A stretch of DNA of 64,000 nucleotides. It comes from Cloeon dipterum. Taxonomy: Eukaryota; Arthropoda; Insecta; Ephemeroptera; Baetidae. The notes below the pieces were generated by a model. That model was given only the letters and a program-made list of their open reading frames with translations, was not told the origin of the DNA and searched no databases. Below are positions 12,925 to 23,888 of this stretch, piece after piece. Numbering within the stretch: position 1 is the stretch's first letter; each line of letters starts with the position of its first letter. The DNA lies in assembly GCF_949628265.1 (NCBI RefSeq), contig NC_088788.1, positions 16,678,001 through 16,742,000 on the forward strand, written 5' to 3'. A program made the position numbers and the translations under genes.

Positions 12925-14956
12925 ATGGCGTGTAAGTACGTGAAATATTCTAAGATCATCAATCTAGACCTGGATGATTACATTAAAAATTTGAAAAAAG
13001 AGGGTGAGTGATTGACCCGGAAAATAAAATATTGAATTTTAATTTAATTTCAATCCACAGCATCTGACTCGAAGAAGGACGTTATAGACACATTCCTAAA
13101 AAAACTGGACGACGAGTGCAGAAATTTGTATTATTCCAATGCGAAAGTGGTACTATATGGTTTGATGCATCAAAAGATAAAAAAGAATAAAAAACTTGAT
13201 TTTAGCCCTTTTTTGGCTTTATCAAAACTGTACAATGAAGATCCCATCATCGTTTTAGAGGTAAAAAAGATTGAATGAATTCCTTTTTACTACAGATTTT
13301 CCTTGTATAGGTGCTCCAGAACTTTTCGTCTCAACTGTCAAAGCTTGTCGAGTTTATAATCAACTTTCCCGATGAAAATGCTGCTCCTCCTACAAAAATT
13401 GAGACTGCAATGCTAGAGGGAATCGGCAAAATGAAAAATCTGTGTACACTGAAAATCGAGAACTTCTATTTTGAGTACCAAGAGTTGTTTAAACTTTGCA
13501 AGCAGTTGTCCGCTTTGCGAGTTTTGGATGTAAAAATCAATCCCATAGAAAACTTTCCTGAAATAATTGCGCGATCATCATACAAGCCTTTCCAAAACTT
13601 GAAAACTTTCTACTTTTCTTCGGCATGGGTCAATTTCGAACGGAGTGGACCGTTTCAGGAAACGATGACCAACAATTTTGCCGCCTCCTTGCCAAAACTA
13701 GAGTATATTGGAGATCCCGAATCCTTCACCGACATGTCAACTGCTTGTTTCAAGTACAACCTGAACGAGCCATCCCATCTTCGCTGCATGTCCCTTAAAA
13801 TGAATATGGAAACACCTTTTGCGGATGACACTTTCGAATCCTTCCCTAATGTTAGAGATATCTGCGTGAGTAAAATTTAAAATATAATAAAAAAGCTAAT
13901 ATTTTTGTTTGGAACCAACAGCAAAAAATGGCGTCACCGTTTGATCACAAATCATTTTCTGCCACTTGCACTGTGATTTCAGATTCAACTCTGCTCACGC
14001 TAATAGTTGTAAATTATTATTACTTGACGAGTTCAAAACTAAAATCGGTTACAATATTTCAAGGCAAAATAAACCATCATCGTTTCTTCCGCAATTGACT
14101 TAACCGATTTTGGCTTCTGGCTCATCAAAAAGAAGTGATGTTTTTTTTTCAATCTGAAATCACTGTGAAAACTGTAAATGAAAGGTGGCGTCATATTTGC
14201 TTTGTACTTATACTTATATATTTTTTTGCCTCAATTTTCAGTTGAGATGGGACACAGTCGCCATTTCCCGACCAATGAACAAAGTCAACATGACCTCCCT
14301 GTTGAAAATTCACAAGTTGAATCGCGTGTCATTGACAAATCTGAGCTCCTCTGCTTATCTAGAGTTCTTTTTGACAAACTTTGGGAAGGAACTAAAACAA
14401 CTCGTGGTGTCGCCGTGTGCACTAAAAGATGTGAGATTCGCGATGATCGGCCATTGCTGCCCGAAACTTGATGAGCTCCAAATTCATTGTTTGTTCAAAC
14501 TGGTTGACGACACGGCTTGGTGTTTCCGCTCTTTTTCCAATCTAAAAGTTCTGGATTTGGAAATGATGGGCAGGTCTGCGTCAAGAGTTTTTTTTTATAA
14601 TTGTATCTTTTACTAGTTTTTGCAGCATCAATGACGAGCCAATTGGTCTACCTGATATTCTTTCCGCGCCAAAACTCGAGAAAGTGAGGCTGATTGACAT
14701 AACTGTGAGTGAGGATGAGTTTAATGAAGCAACTGAGTTGCTAGTGCATGGAGAGATTTTGTGCAAAATCCTGCACTTAAATCTGCGTGTCCAAGTGAAA
14801 GACAACTCAGGTAAAATTATAGATATCATGCTCTCTGCGGGCAAAAATTTTATCGATGCATTTCCTATTTTTCGACCTGGTGCTTTCATCCAAGTTGATC
14901 CGATTGACTTCATCGGTAGACAGGAATTTTACAATACAGTAAACGTGACTGTTTAA
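12925..14956 (+). CDS. Tandem-array LRR protein L2 (498 aa)
   Basis: Five exons: 12925-13003, 13061-13260, 13311-13865, 14242-14573 and 14626-14956, phases 1,0,0,2 as in its neighbours. The start gives MACKYVKYSKIINLDLDDYI. The second exon encodes the family's variable helical region (about residues 27-93, rich in Lys, Asp and Leu). Exons 3-5 encode LRR segments such as MKNLCTLKIENFYFEYQELF and FSNLKVLDLEMMG. The third intron (376 bases) is long for the family. The donor of exon 4 (AG|GTCTGC) is weaker than its neighbours but keeps the family phase and gives the expected SINDEPIGLPDILSAPKLEK join. The frame is open throughout. The protein is probably intracellular and its function is unknown. 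Confidence 0.84.
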
Positions 14957-15779
14957 AATTTTACTTTTATTTCAAATAAAAATCCATGCCTTTTAATTTA
15001 TTAAAATTTCGAGATGAGTAGCTAAATATTCTAAACCATTCAAACATTTAAAAAAATTAGTTTTCACCTTGTAGTAGCTAAAATAGCGTGTATATAGCTA
15101 TTTATTTTTAATTTAAGCGAGGAAAATGGCTCAAAATGAATATTTTTTTTTGCAAAACGATAACACCAATAAAGACTAGAAATAGAGAAAATGAATGTTT
15201 TTTTTTGCATTAGAACCCTTACCACATTTTTTAGAAAAGGTTACTCTTTAAGAGGATTGCTTCACAAATTTAAAAAATAATTAATGATCTATATTTATAA
15301 AAAGAGATTTATCCAGCCTGGAATTCAGGGAATTGCGGACTATTTTAGATATTAATAAATAGTTAGAAATACTCTTCCTGTGCTTTATTTAACTTTTATT
15401 CATCTCGGAATTCTCTAAATTGGATGAGAAAGTATCCATAGCGCAGAGAGTAATTCGGCTGTTTAATTGTATTGCAAATATTAAATCTTAATTAGAAAAA
15501 ATGATTTAAAAATTTGATATTTTTCTAAAGATAAATTTAAGCATTTGAGAAAAATCCCTACCTTGCTATTTAAACAAGAATATCTTCTCCCTGGCATTCG
15601 TTGAAAAATGGAATGTAATGCACGTGAAGAACCACAGAAATTTGTTACTAGAGTTCTCAAAAATTTTAAAAATTATGTTGCACATGCACTGACAAGGTTA
15701 GGAATTCTGTTCATTATTGAACGATCGAGAGTACTCTACAGCCTCGACTAACCTCGTTTCTCCTACAAAAAGATTAATA
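14957..15779. other. Spacer between L2 and L3
   Basis: AT-rich sequence with homopolymer runs. No exon, repeat or RNA gene was recognised. It should hold the polyadenylation region of L2 and the promoter of L3. Confidence 0.5.
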
Positions 15780-18027
15780 ATGTCGTACGTACTTATGAAA
15801 TCTAATATCAAACCTGTTGAATATGAATTCATGGGTAACGGCGCCGCGGCATTGAGGGCCGACCTGGATGTCATGCGCAAGAGTGAGTAAATAATATTTA
15901 ATCTCAATTTCAAATTTACATGGTTTTTAATTAATCTCAGATGGCGCATCGGCACAGAAGATTTTGGACGATTGCTTGATACTTTTGTCTGGAACATGTG
16001 GAAAGTACAGTTCTGATGACATAGAAATGGTCCTTGAACATTTCATCACCAAGGAGACGACGAAAATTGATTTCGACCGAATCATTTCTTCGTTTCCCGC
16101 CGAGTCTAAAGTCTTAAATAGGGTAATGGGAATTTTAACACAGTTGATTTTTATTTTTAAAACATATGATTTACTTCTGACAGCAAGTGAACATGAATTA
16201 TGCAAATTTAAGACTTTTGAGTCACTCTTATAACCGTCTAAAACCTTCTAAATAACCCTTGTACACTTACATTAAAACCTTAAATTCGCTCGTTTACTTT
16301 TTTGGTATATTTTTTTTCTCCAGATACTTCTTAACCGTGAGTTTCGTCAAATTTAACAATAACTCTGAATTCTTTGCATAGAAAATGTCGTTTAAATATT
16401 GATTCTAAGCTCTTATAATGACTTATTCGCGTCTATAGTTGTATTCAATGTAAAATCAGCGGATATATTATTTCAATTTATGAATTCACAGGGGATGCGG
16501 CTGCTCTCGCCACACTCTACCAGCATTTGCGAGTTCACCATGAAGGCAGCACAAGCAGGAAAAAGTGCAAAAATTGACGGATCCTTATTGAACCAAATCT
16601 GCAAGATGGAAAATCTAAGAAAGCTGGATATCAGCGCAGTCCAATTGACCATACCCGAACTAATGAAGCTCTGCGGACAGCTGGTCTATTTAAAGGACAT
16701 AACTGTAAAAATCAAACCGTGGCCACAACCATATCCGTTCAAGGATCCGACCTTTATTAAGGCCTTCAAGAATAACTTCTCTCACTTGAAGACTTTCAGC
16801 TTCACCACGATACAGAGTGACGAGGAGCTCACTTTCGAGCAAGAACTGACCCGCTTCTGCGTCATGAATTTGCCAAATCTGGAGTACTTGGAAGATTTCG
16901 GATATCTTGACACTAGTAAATTCGGCTGCAAGCACCAATTGAGAAAGCCAAATAGCGTTATGCACTTGTCCTTACCGTTGAACGAGGAAAGAGCTATCCG
17001 AATTCTCTCCCGGCTCCAAAGCTTCAAGCATCTCACTGTTTGTTGAACTTTTTCTTATATTTAAATAATTATCTAAAAATCAACTTCGAAACTCGAAGGA
17101 ACACGTCGAATTTTTGCGATTTTTTAATTTGCAAATATTGAAAACGTCAAATTGTTAAATTATTATTTTGTCAAAACTTTTGAACGCAAATATCTAATAG
17201 CAAAAAATAATTTTGAAGTGTAAATTTGAGTTAGTTTTGACCTCATGCCAATTTTGTCCTCCGATCCGTGACGTTTCGTCCAGTGCTGTCTGATTGTAAA
17301 TAATTCAAATTGAATTCCAGATTAGACTGGATAGTGGCTTCCGTTTACAACCAATCAAGGAATCAAAAATAGACAATCTGCTCAAGCTGAAAAAGTTAAA
17401 ATGTCTGCAGTTGATGCACTTGAAATCCGCCGCCTTCTTGGAGTTACTCCTGATGACCTATGGGAAATCATTGGAGCAACTGATCATTCAATTCGTTCCT
17501 GACTCAGTGATGGAAATCAGATTCGTGTTACTCCACTCGTTGTGTCCGAAGCTAAAATCACTCGTCCTGCACGACATGCCCAAATTGGTGCACGATGCCG
17601 CTTGGTCCCTCGCCTTTTTCTCGCATCTCAGAGAGCTGGATTTGAAGCAAGATTTCAGGTAAATTTTAGTTTACAGCTTTTATTTTACACATATATATTA
17701 ATTCCTATTTTTTAATCTGGTTCTTCCAGCAATGGCAGTGAACCTGTTCGCCTGTCTGATATTTTGCTAGCACCTCAACTTGTGAAAGTGAAGCTGGTGG
17801 GACTTGCAATCACCTACGACCAGCTACAAACAACGACAAGATTGGTTGAGCGGCGGCAAATCTTGACCAAAATCACCCATTTCACTTTGGAAGCTCACGT
17901 AAAAGAAAAAAACGGAAAATACGTTCAACAGGTGGTGGTGAGATTTGAGCACCAGAATCTTGAAAGAGCGTTGCTCCAGTTTCGGCCAAGTGCTATCGTT
18001 TCCATAGATGTCGCTTATTTCGCGTGA
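15780..18027 (+). CDS. Tandem-array LRR protein L3 (488 aa)
   Basis: Five exons: 15780-15882, 15941-16122, 16492-17037, 17321-17658 and 17730-18027, phases 1,0,0,2. Two in-frame ATGs are possible: 15780 (MSYVLMKSNIKPVEYEF) and a downstream one at 15831 (MGNGAAALRADLDVM). The second gives a first exon nearer the length in L1. The second intron is unusually long for the family (369 bases). The third intron uses an odd donor, ACT|GTTTGT, but its phase and the joined sequence (HLT then IRLDSGFRLQPIKES) match the other genes. LRR segments include MENLRKLDISAVQLTIPELM and FFSHLRELDLKQDF. A copy of the last 20 or so coding bases plus 3' flank reappears at 22669, marking the edge of a tandem duplication. 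Confidence 0.83.
17218..17285 (+). repeat. Short dispersed repeat, copy 2 (matches 12322-12390)
   Basis: Lies in the third intron of L3. It shares the ATGCCAATTTTGTCCTC core and flanking bases with the copy upstream of L2. Confidence 0.55.
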
Positions 18028-19056
18028 AAATATCTTATTTTCAAAAAGTGAAATATCCCCTTAAATATTGAAGACAGAAAAGGTTTAAGACAGAATGTCT
18101 CGTCGCAGAAAGTGCAATTCAACGCTTGTTTGAGATATTTGGATTCGCTTTAAATAGTGAAATCATTTTAAGGGAAAGGAAGTAAATTTCGGGTCCTGTG
18201 ATTCGCCAAAAGCCACCGGGATGTTGAATTAATTGCGTCCTTAGACGGTCCTAAATTATATAAAATATATATTTTGTAAAATTGTGCTGTCTTTATGCTT
18301 TGTCAAGACTTATTAAGAAATTTTTGTCTGCTGTAAAAATAACTTGACTGCCTGTTGGATCAGCACTTATCCCAAAACCTGGCAAGTTCGCCATTTGATA
18401 TAAATGGAAAAAAAACATTGTAAATTTAATGTACAATTTAAAGAAATTTTAGTAATATCGTCAAAATAAAAACCTTAATTTTATACATTTAACCTGTTTC
18501 CATAATTCCAAAATCTTTCTTCCTTACTTTCGAATACTTTGGCGAATATAAGGGAAAAGAAATCATGAAAAAATTTGTTCTGTTTCATTTATCAAAAAAT
18601 TATGATTTTATTGAACACTTTTTTGTGAGAAACAAAACAAAATTAATTATATTATGCACCATGACGAGTAATAGGAGCCTAGTTCAATGTATTTGATAAA
18701 AGTAGAGTTTTCGCCATCTACCTGATTGATTGTGAAATATTTTTATGTCCACTGTTTGAAGTTGAGAATGAAAAGCATTATAAAACTGTAAAAAGTAGGG
18801 ACGGAGCTAGGTCACTGACTATGCAATGTTGCCGTTCTCGTTATAGCAAACTAAGAGAGAACTATTTCATTTTTCATCCTCAAGGAAATTCTTCGACTTA
18901 TGATCGATGCTTCTGAAATGTGAAGAATGGCAAAAATTAAAAGCACGTCAACATTCAGGGGATTCTCGTCAAGTTTTCAAAAATTTTGGTTTTTCCTACT
19001 CTAACAAGCCAACAGTCCACCCAGCAACGTGCCCGTAAGATTTAGCAAGTCGCAAA
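18028..19056. other. Spacer between L3 and L4 (part of duplication copy A)
   Basis: No gene is seen. The sequence is repeated with small insertions and deletions at 22691-23888, upstream of L5, which shows that the duplication includes the L4 promoter region. Confidence 0.6.
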
Positions 19057-21511
19057 ATGCCTAAAAGACTGAAAAATCAAAGCTTTGATGACTTATTATC
19101 GTCAAACCAACACTTAGAAGCAATAGAGTTAGCCAAAAAATTGAAAAAAGCAGGTGAGCAATTATTAATATTCTTTTAACAGCAGTGAAAGTGAAACAAT
19201 ATTCTCGATTACAGGGAAGGCTGGATTTAACTGTTGTCTGGAACGTATATTGTCCAGTACATACAAAAATTTAAACACTTCGCAGATGAGAGAAATAATT
19301 CGAATACTGATTAACTCGAAGACAAAAGAAATAAATTTTACTGTCGTCATGGAAGCACTACACCTTAAAGACCCTGAAGATCATCAGTTTGATTTAATGG
19401 TTATCGTCTCGATTTATTATTGAATGCGATCTAAAATTTGTTCTTTGCAACTAGGTTCTGCAGAATATCTCAAGCAGAGCAACAAGTATTTCTAAATTCT
19501 CTTACTGCATGGTCGGAGAGAAAAATTTATTTCCTCACACGAAAATTAAAAAAGCGACGAAAGAATTTCGGATGGAAATCTGCAAAATGAAGTCACTCAA
19601 AGTGTTTGAAGTTAACATGCTATTTTTTACGCTCGCCGACCTGCTGGAGATTTGCAGGAAGTTGAAAAAATTAAAGATTTTGAATATCTTCCTCGCATGC
19701 GACGAGAAATACGAGTCAGCGAACCGGGAAGAATTAAAAAAATCACTGCAAAAATGTAAAGAGTTTCGCTTTTCTTCAGTGTGGTGCGAGGACCACAAGA
19801 ATGAACGGCTTCAGAGAGATCTGACTTGTTACTGTGTTCAACACGTGCCGAAATTGAAAGGATTGGGCAACTTCGACTGCTTCACCGACATGACCAATGG
19901 AATCATAAGCTACAAAGGGATATACTCTAGACTCGAACGAATTGACATCTCCGTGAATTCCAATTCTAAAAATGTATCTTTCATCAAATTTCCTGAGATC
20001 ACACATTTAAGAGTAAGTCTTAAAGTAGCAACGGAATTTCATTTTTGACAGTGCTTATCGATTTCTGAGGTGTAATAATTTGTCGCTCCTCCTGGGTGTC
20101 ACTGTGTAAACGATTTTGACGGTTCCACCGCATTTCGGCAAGTCGGGTCGAATTATCAACATAGTTTTTTGGCTGCCTGACCTAATTTTACTCTCAACAA
20201 TCGAGTGACACTGTCAATATAGTCCAATTTCATTACTGCTTTAATTTTTCACACAAATTGGACAATGTCGATGACGGCTTAATAGTTTTTGACATCTAAA
20301 ACAAATTTTAATAGCTTTTATGATTTTTTCCCAATGAAGGGATGTTTTTTAGATTTATCAAGAGTAAACCATCTCATACCTTTGAACTGTATTTCAGCTC
20401 GCCAATTTTGATTTGTTAACGCTTCTCGATTGGCTAGAGATGAAAGTGTTGAAAAATATGAAGTCACTTGAGCTGATCCAACCGACACACCCTGCACATT
20501 GGGAGCAACTCATGATGCACTTTGGGAAAAATCTGAATGCGCTTAATATTGAACTGCCCGCTAGCAACATTGGTGACTTCAGGCTCGCGCTCATTAACGC
20601 CGAGTGTCCTAATCTGACAGTGTTGAAGTTACTTCAAATTGACCATTTAAGCCAGGACGCAACTTGGTCGTTGCGCGCGTTTAACCAACTAGTAGAGCTG
20701 CAATTACAAGTGAAGTAAGAAGAAGGAACGGATTCTGGCTCATTTGGGGTAAAATCAACAAAATTGCCATGAGAATCTCTTATAGTTTGTTTGACACAAG
20801 TTTGAATTTACGCAGATTTACGAGACTCAATTTGGAATTTTCAAACGCAATGTTTTTGTTGCCCAATATTAAAATTACGACGTTCTAGCCCTCAAAAGTT
20901 GTCTTAAGACATGACTCAACTACTGTGAAAATTTCAGATTGGTTTTTGTCCTATTAAAAACTAAAAACTGAGGATATGGTCACAACTAAATCTCGGGTTC
21001 TTACCATCTGGACCATTAAGCTCATTTCGACTTAAAAAAAATTGAAGGGAACGATTCTCACGCTACAGTCTATAGCGACTACCATGCATGACAATTTTAT
21101 TAGTTATTTTGCTCAAAATAAGTTAAAATTCTTTCATTGTTCATGTGCTCATAATAATGAACAAAATTTAGCTCATTCCATTGATTGTAATATTTTTCTA
21201 GGATTTCCTGCACTAAACCATCCGATTTTCGGCGGTTAATCGCGGATATCTTATCAGTGCCAACGCTTGAAAAGGTGACGTTGGAGAATATTCCTGTCAT
21301 AGGAAATTTGGTAGGAATTGCAGCTAAGATCACAACATATTCAGCTCTTTCGCTCAAAATCGTCGAGTTCAATGTGAGTTTAAGAGAGCTTAATCGCGGT
21401 GCTGAGAAAAGGGAAGAAATTTCCAATGAAGATAAATGCCAAGAGATACAAGATGCTTTAAAATTGGCACTAAGAAATAACGGTGCCTCCTTCAGGGTTA
21501 GCCTCGTGTAA
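19057..21511 (+). CDS. Tandem-array LRR protein L4 (488 aa), duplicate of L5
   Basis: Five exons: 19057-19153, 19215-19399, 19455-20012, 20398-20714 and 21202-21511, phases 1,0,0,2. The start gives MPKRLKNQSFDDLLSSNQHL. Exon 3 encodes LRR-like segments such as MKSLKVFEVNMLFFTLADLL, and exon 4 encodes MKSLELIQPTHPAHWEQLMM. The fifth exon begins AA|G ATT TCC TGC, giving KISCTKPSDFRRLIADIL, and ends at a TAA. The third intron (385 bases) is twice as long as in L5 because of an extra segment. L4 and L5 are identical over the last 84 residues but differ in the first two exons, so they are old duplicates with recent exchange at the 3' end. All frames are open. Confidence 0.84.
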
Positions 21512-22523
21512 TTATGCTTTGTGACTTTTGATCCAAAGCAAAACGAGTCCTATCAATCTTTTATACCATCTGATGACCCACGCAAATCCTTTATTGTATA
21601 CATTTAATCTCAGAGTTAGATTTATTTATTTTTCATAATGTCTACACTCTTAACTGAAAAATTGATTTTACGTCAATCTAAATTTGAGTGGTGTAAAGAG
21701 CGTCGAAATAAATTTTATGACTCTTAACTTATAATTTTGACTGTATATTTTTCTCCAAAACCCTAAAAAAGCTTTTAGTTTTTTTTTAAATTGTTTCATT
21801 CTTGTACGTTCCCAAGCTATAAAGAAAAAGTTGAGAACTCGATTTTCTCTCCCTAGCTGTGAAGATGCGTGAAATATGGAAGGTTATGCAACCTGCTCGA
21901 TTTCTGAGTCAAGAACGTTGCATATTGATTAGCCTAATCAGTGCTATAGTTTTATTTCAACCATCACCATTCCCTAAAATATGAATTGCTGGTTAAATAG
22001 GGCGAAGTTTTAGAGAAAAATTCAGCATTGCCTGATCCCAAGGCTTAAAGTTTGTTGCTTTCCGAGATTCTGGCTCCTTTTTTGATCAAAGGATTAAGTA
22101 ATAACTGGATACAATAATGTCATTTTGTAAGATTAAAGATGATAGCTTAGATATTATTTTCTTCCTGTTTTGATTTCAGTATTCCTTGACCTTGTTGAAT
22201 GCCTGGCATTCCAATCAATGTTCTTGATGGTGTTAAGGCAACGGGAAAAGCCCGCATTCATTTATCTATGTTATTCGATCTGCAATTTTGTTGGTATTTT
22301 AGCAGCGTAAAGTTCTGACAAATTTTCTTGACGCTCGGGGAAAAATTCTTAGAGAGTTTCAAATACGTTGGAGGGCAGTAAACGTATAAAATTATTGTTC
22401 ATAGAATATTGGACGGAGAAATCCGAGATCTTTCCTATACATTTCTCATCTTTGAACCCCGAAAGCAATTTCCCAGTCCTCTCTGAAATCCTAGCAGATT
22501 ATACTAAAAAAGACCCCACAGAA
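21512..22523. other. Spacer after L4 (part of duplication copy A)
   Basis: No gene is seen. It is nearly the same as 26147-27293 downstream of L5, except that the Gypsy-type insertion present there is absent here. Confidence 0.6.
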
Positions 22524-22690
22524 TGGCATACAAATATTTGAGCGATGATCCTGATTTTCACCTTTACGACAAAGTAATGGATGAAACAACTGATTTGTCA
22601 GGATCTTTGAGAATTGGCCGTAACCAATATGCTTTTCGAATTTTCTATGATTTATGAATTTACGAAATATAGATGTAGCTTATTTCGCGC
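22524..22690 (+). pseudogene. Duplication-junction remnant: L6 exon 1 copy fused to the 3' end of L3
   Basis: Bases 22524-22620 reproduce the first exon of L6 (ATGGCATACAAATATTTGAG onward) with an open frame and a GTAACC donor. The following intron copy stops at about 22655. From about 22669 the sequence instead matches the last coding bases and 3' flank of L3 (TAGCTTATTTCGCG). There is no downstream L6 exon, so this is a non-functional fragment left by unequal crossing-over between the first intron of an L6-like gene and the last exon of an L3-like gene. It could still supply a promoter and an orphan first exon that splices into L5. Confidence 0.85.
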
Positions 22691-23888
22691 AAAAATATCC
22701 TTTTATCAAAAAGTCCATACATATTGAAGATAGAAAACGTCTAAGCCAATAATTTTAGTCAGAATGTCTCGTCTCGTAGAAAGTGCAATTTATTGGGTGA
22801 ATTCCACGCTTGTTTCAGATAATTTGATGGATACACTTTAACCAGTGAAATTATTTTAAGGCAAATTTCGGGTCCTGTGATGCGCCAAAAGCCACCGCAA
22901 TGTTGAATTAATTGCGTCCTTAGGCGGTCCAAAATAATATAAAAATATTTTGTAAAATTCTGCTTTCTTTATGCTCTACCAAGACTTATGATTTATTTTC
23001 TATTTAATTCTATAATTTTGTGTATTGACATGCAAGAATAAACAAGAATAATTCATAAATATTTGACTACCATGAAAATAGCTTGGCTGCCTGTTGGGTC
23101 AGCATCAGCACTCACCTCAAAACCGGACAGTTTCGCCATTTTATTTGAATGGTAAAACATTGTAAATTTAATGTACAATAGAAAGAAATTTTAGTGATGT
23201 CGTCAAAATAAAAAAAACTGATTATTATAGATTTAAGCTGTTTTCATAACCCCAAAATGATTCTTTCTTACCCTCGGATATTGTGGCGAATATAAAATAA
23301 AAGAAAATCCTGAAAAATATTTGGTCTGTATCAGTTATCAAAAATTTAAGATTTTATTGAACCCTTTTTTATTGTGAGAAGCATGCTTAGTAAACAAAAT
23401 TAAATATATTATGCAACGTAACGAATAATAGGAGTCTTGCTCAATGTATTTGATAAAAAGTAGAGTTTTCGCCATCTACTTGAGGGGTTGTGAAATATTT
23501 GTATGTCCACTGTTTAAAGTTGAGAATGAAAAGCTTTATAAAATTGTGAAAAGAAGGGACGGATCTAGGTCACTGACCATACATCGATGCCGAATAGCCT
23601 GGCTCCAAGCGGGCGATATCATAAACGAGGCTCCTATTCTCGTTATAGTACACTGAGAGCGGGAGAGAGAGAGAGAGAGAGAGATTTTTCATTTTTCATC
23701 CTCAAGGAAATTCTTCGACATATCATCCTTGATCGATGTTTCTGAAATGTGAAGAATGACAAAAACTAAAAGCACGTCAACATTCAGGGGATTCTCGTCA
23801 AGTTGTCAAATTTTTTTGTTCCCATTCTAACGCGCCAGCAACCGAGAGACAGCCAGCATCGTGCCCGTAAGTTTTATCAAGTCGCAAA
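22691..23888. other. Spacer before L5 (part of duplication copy B)
   Basis: Repeats the L3-L4 spacer. The open frame at 23444-23656 is not kept in copy A, where small insertions and deletions break it, so it is not accepted as a gene. A GA dinucleotide run lies at about 23657-23686. Confidence 0.6.
23000..23050 (+). repeat. Short dispersed repeat, copy 1 (matches 44335-44384)
   Basis: The TGACATGCAAGAATAAACAA core and the preceding TTAATTCT/TAATTTT bases recur in the second intron of trypsin T5, 21 kb away. The first duplication copy lacks it, so it looks like an insertion or a small mobile remnant. Confidence 0.6.

Larger units (their letters stand above)
18004..22660 (+). repeat. Tandem segmental duplication, copy A (contains L4)
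   Basis: Starts in the last coding bases of L3 and runs through L4 to a stray copy of the first exon of L6. The same order recurs at 22669-27425. Matching landmarks are TAGATGT.GCTTATTTCGCG at 18005 and 22670, CGCAAAATG at the L4 and L5 starts, identical last exons (21202-21511 and 25837-26146), and ATGGCATACAAATATTTGAG at 22524 and 27294. Copy A carries extra sequence in the third intron of L4 (about 20070-20265) that copy B lacks. Confidence 0.88.

Noticed and set aside
23444-23656. 70-codon open frame upstream of L5
   Set aside because: The matching sequence in duplication copy A is broken by insertions and deletions, so the frame is not conserved even within the window.
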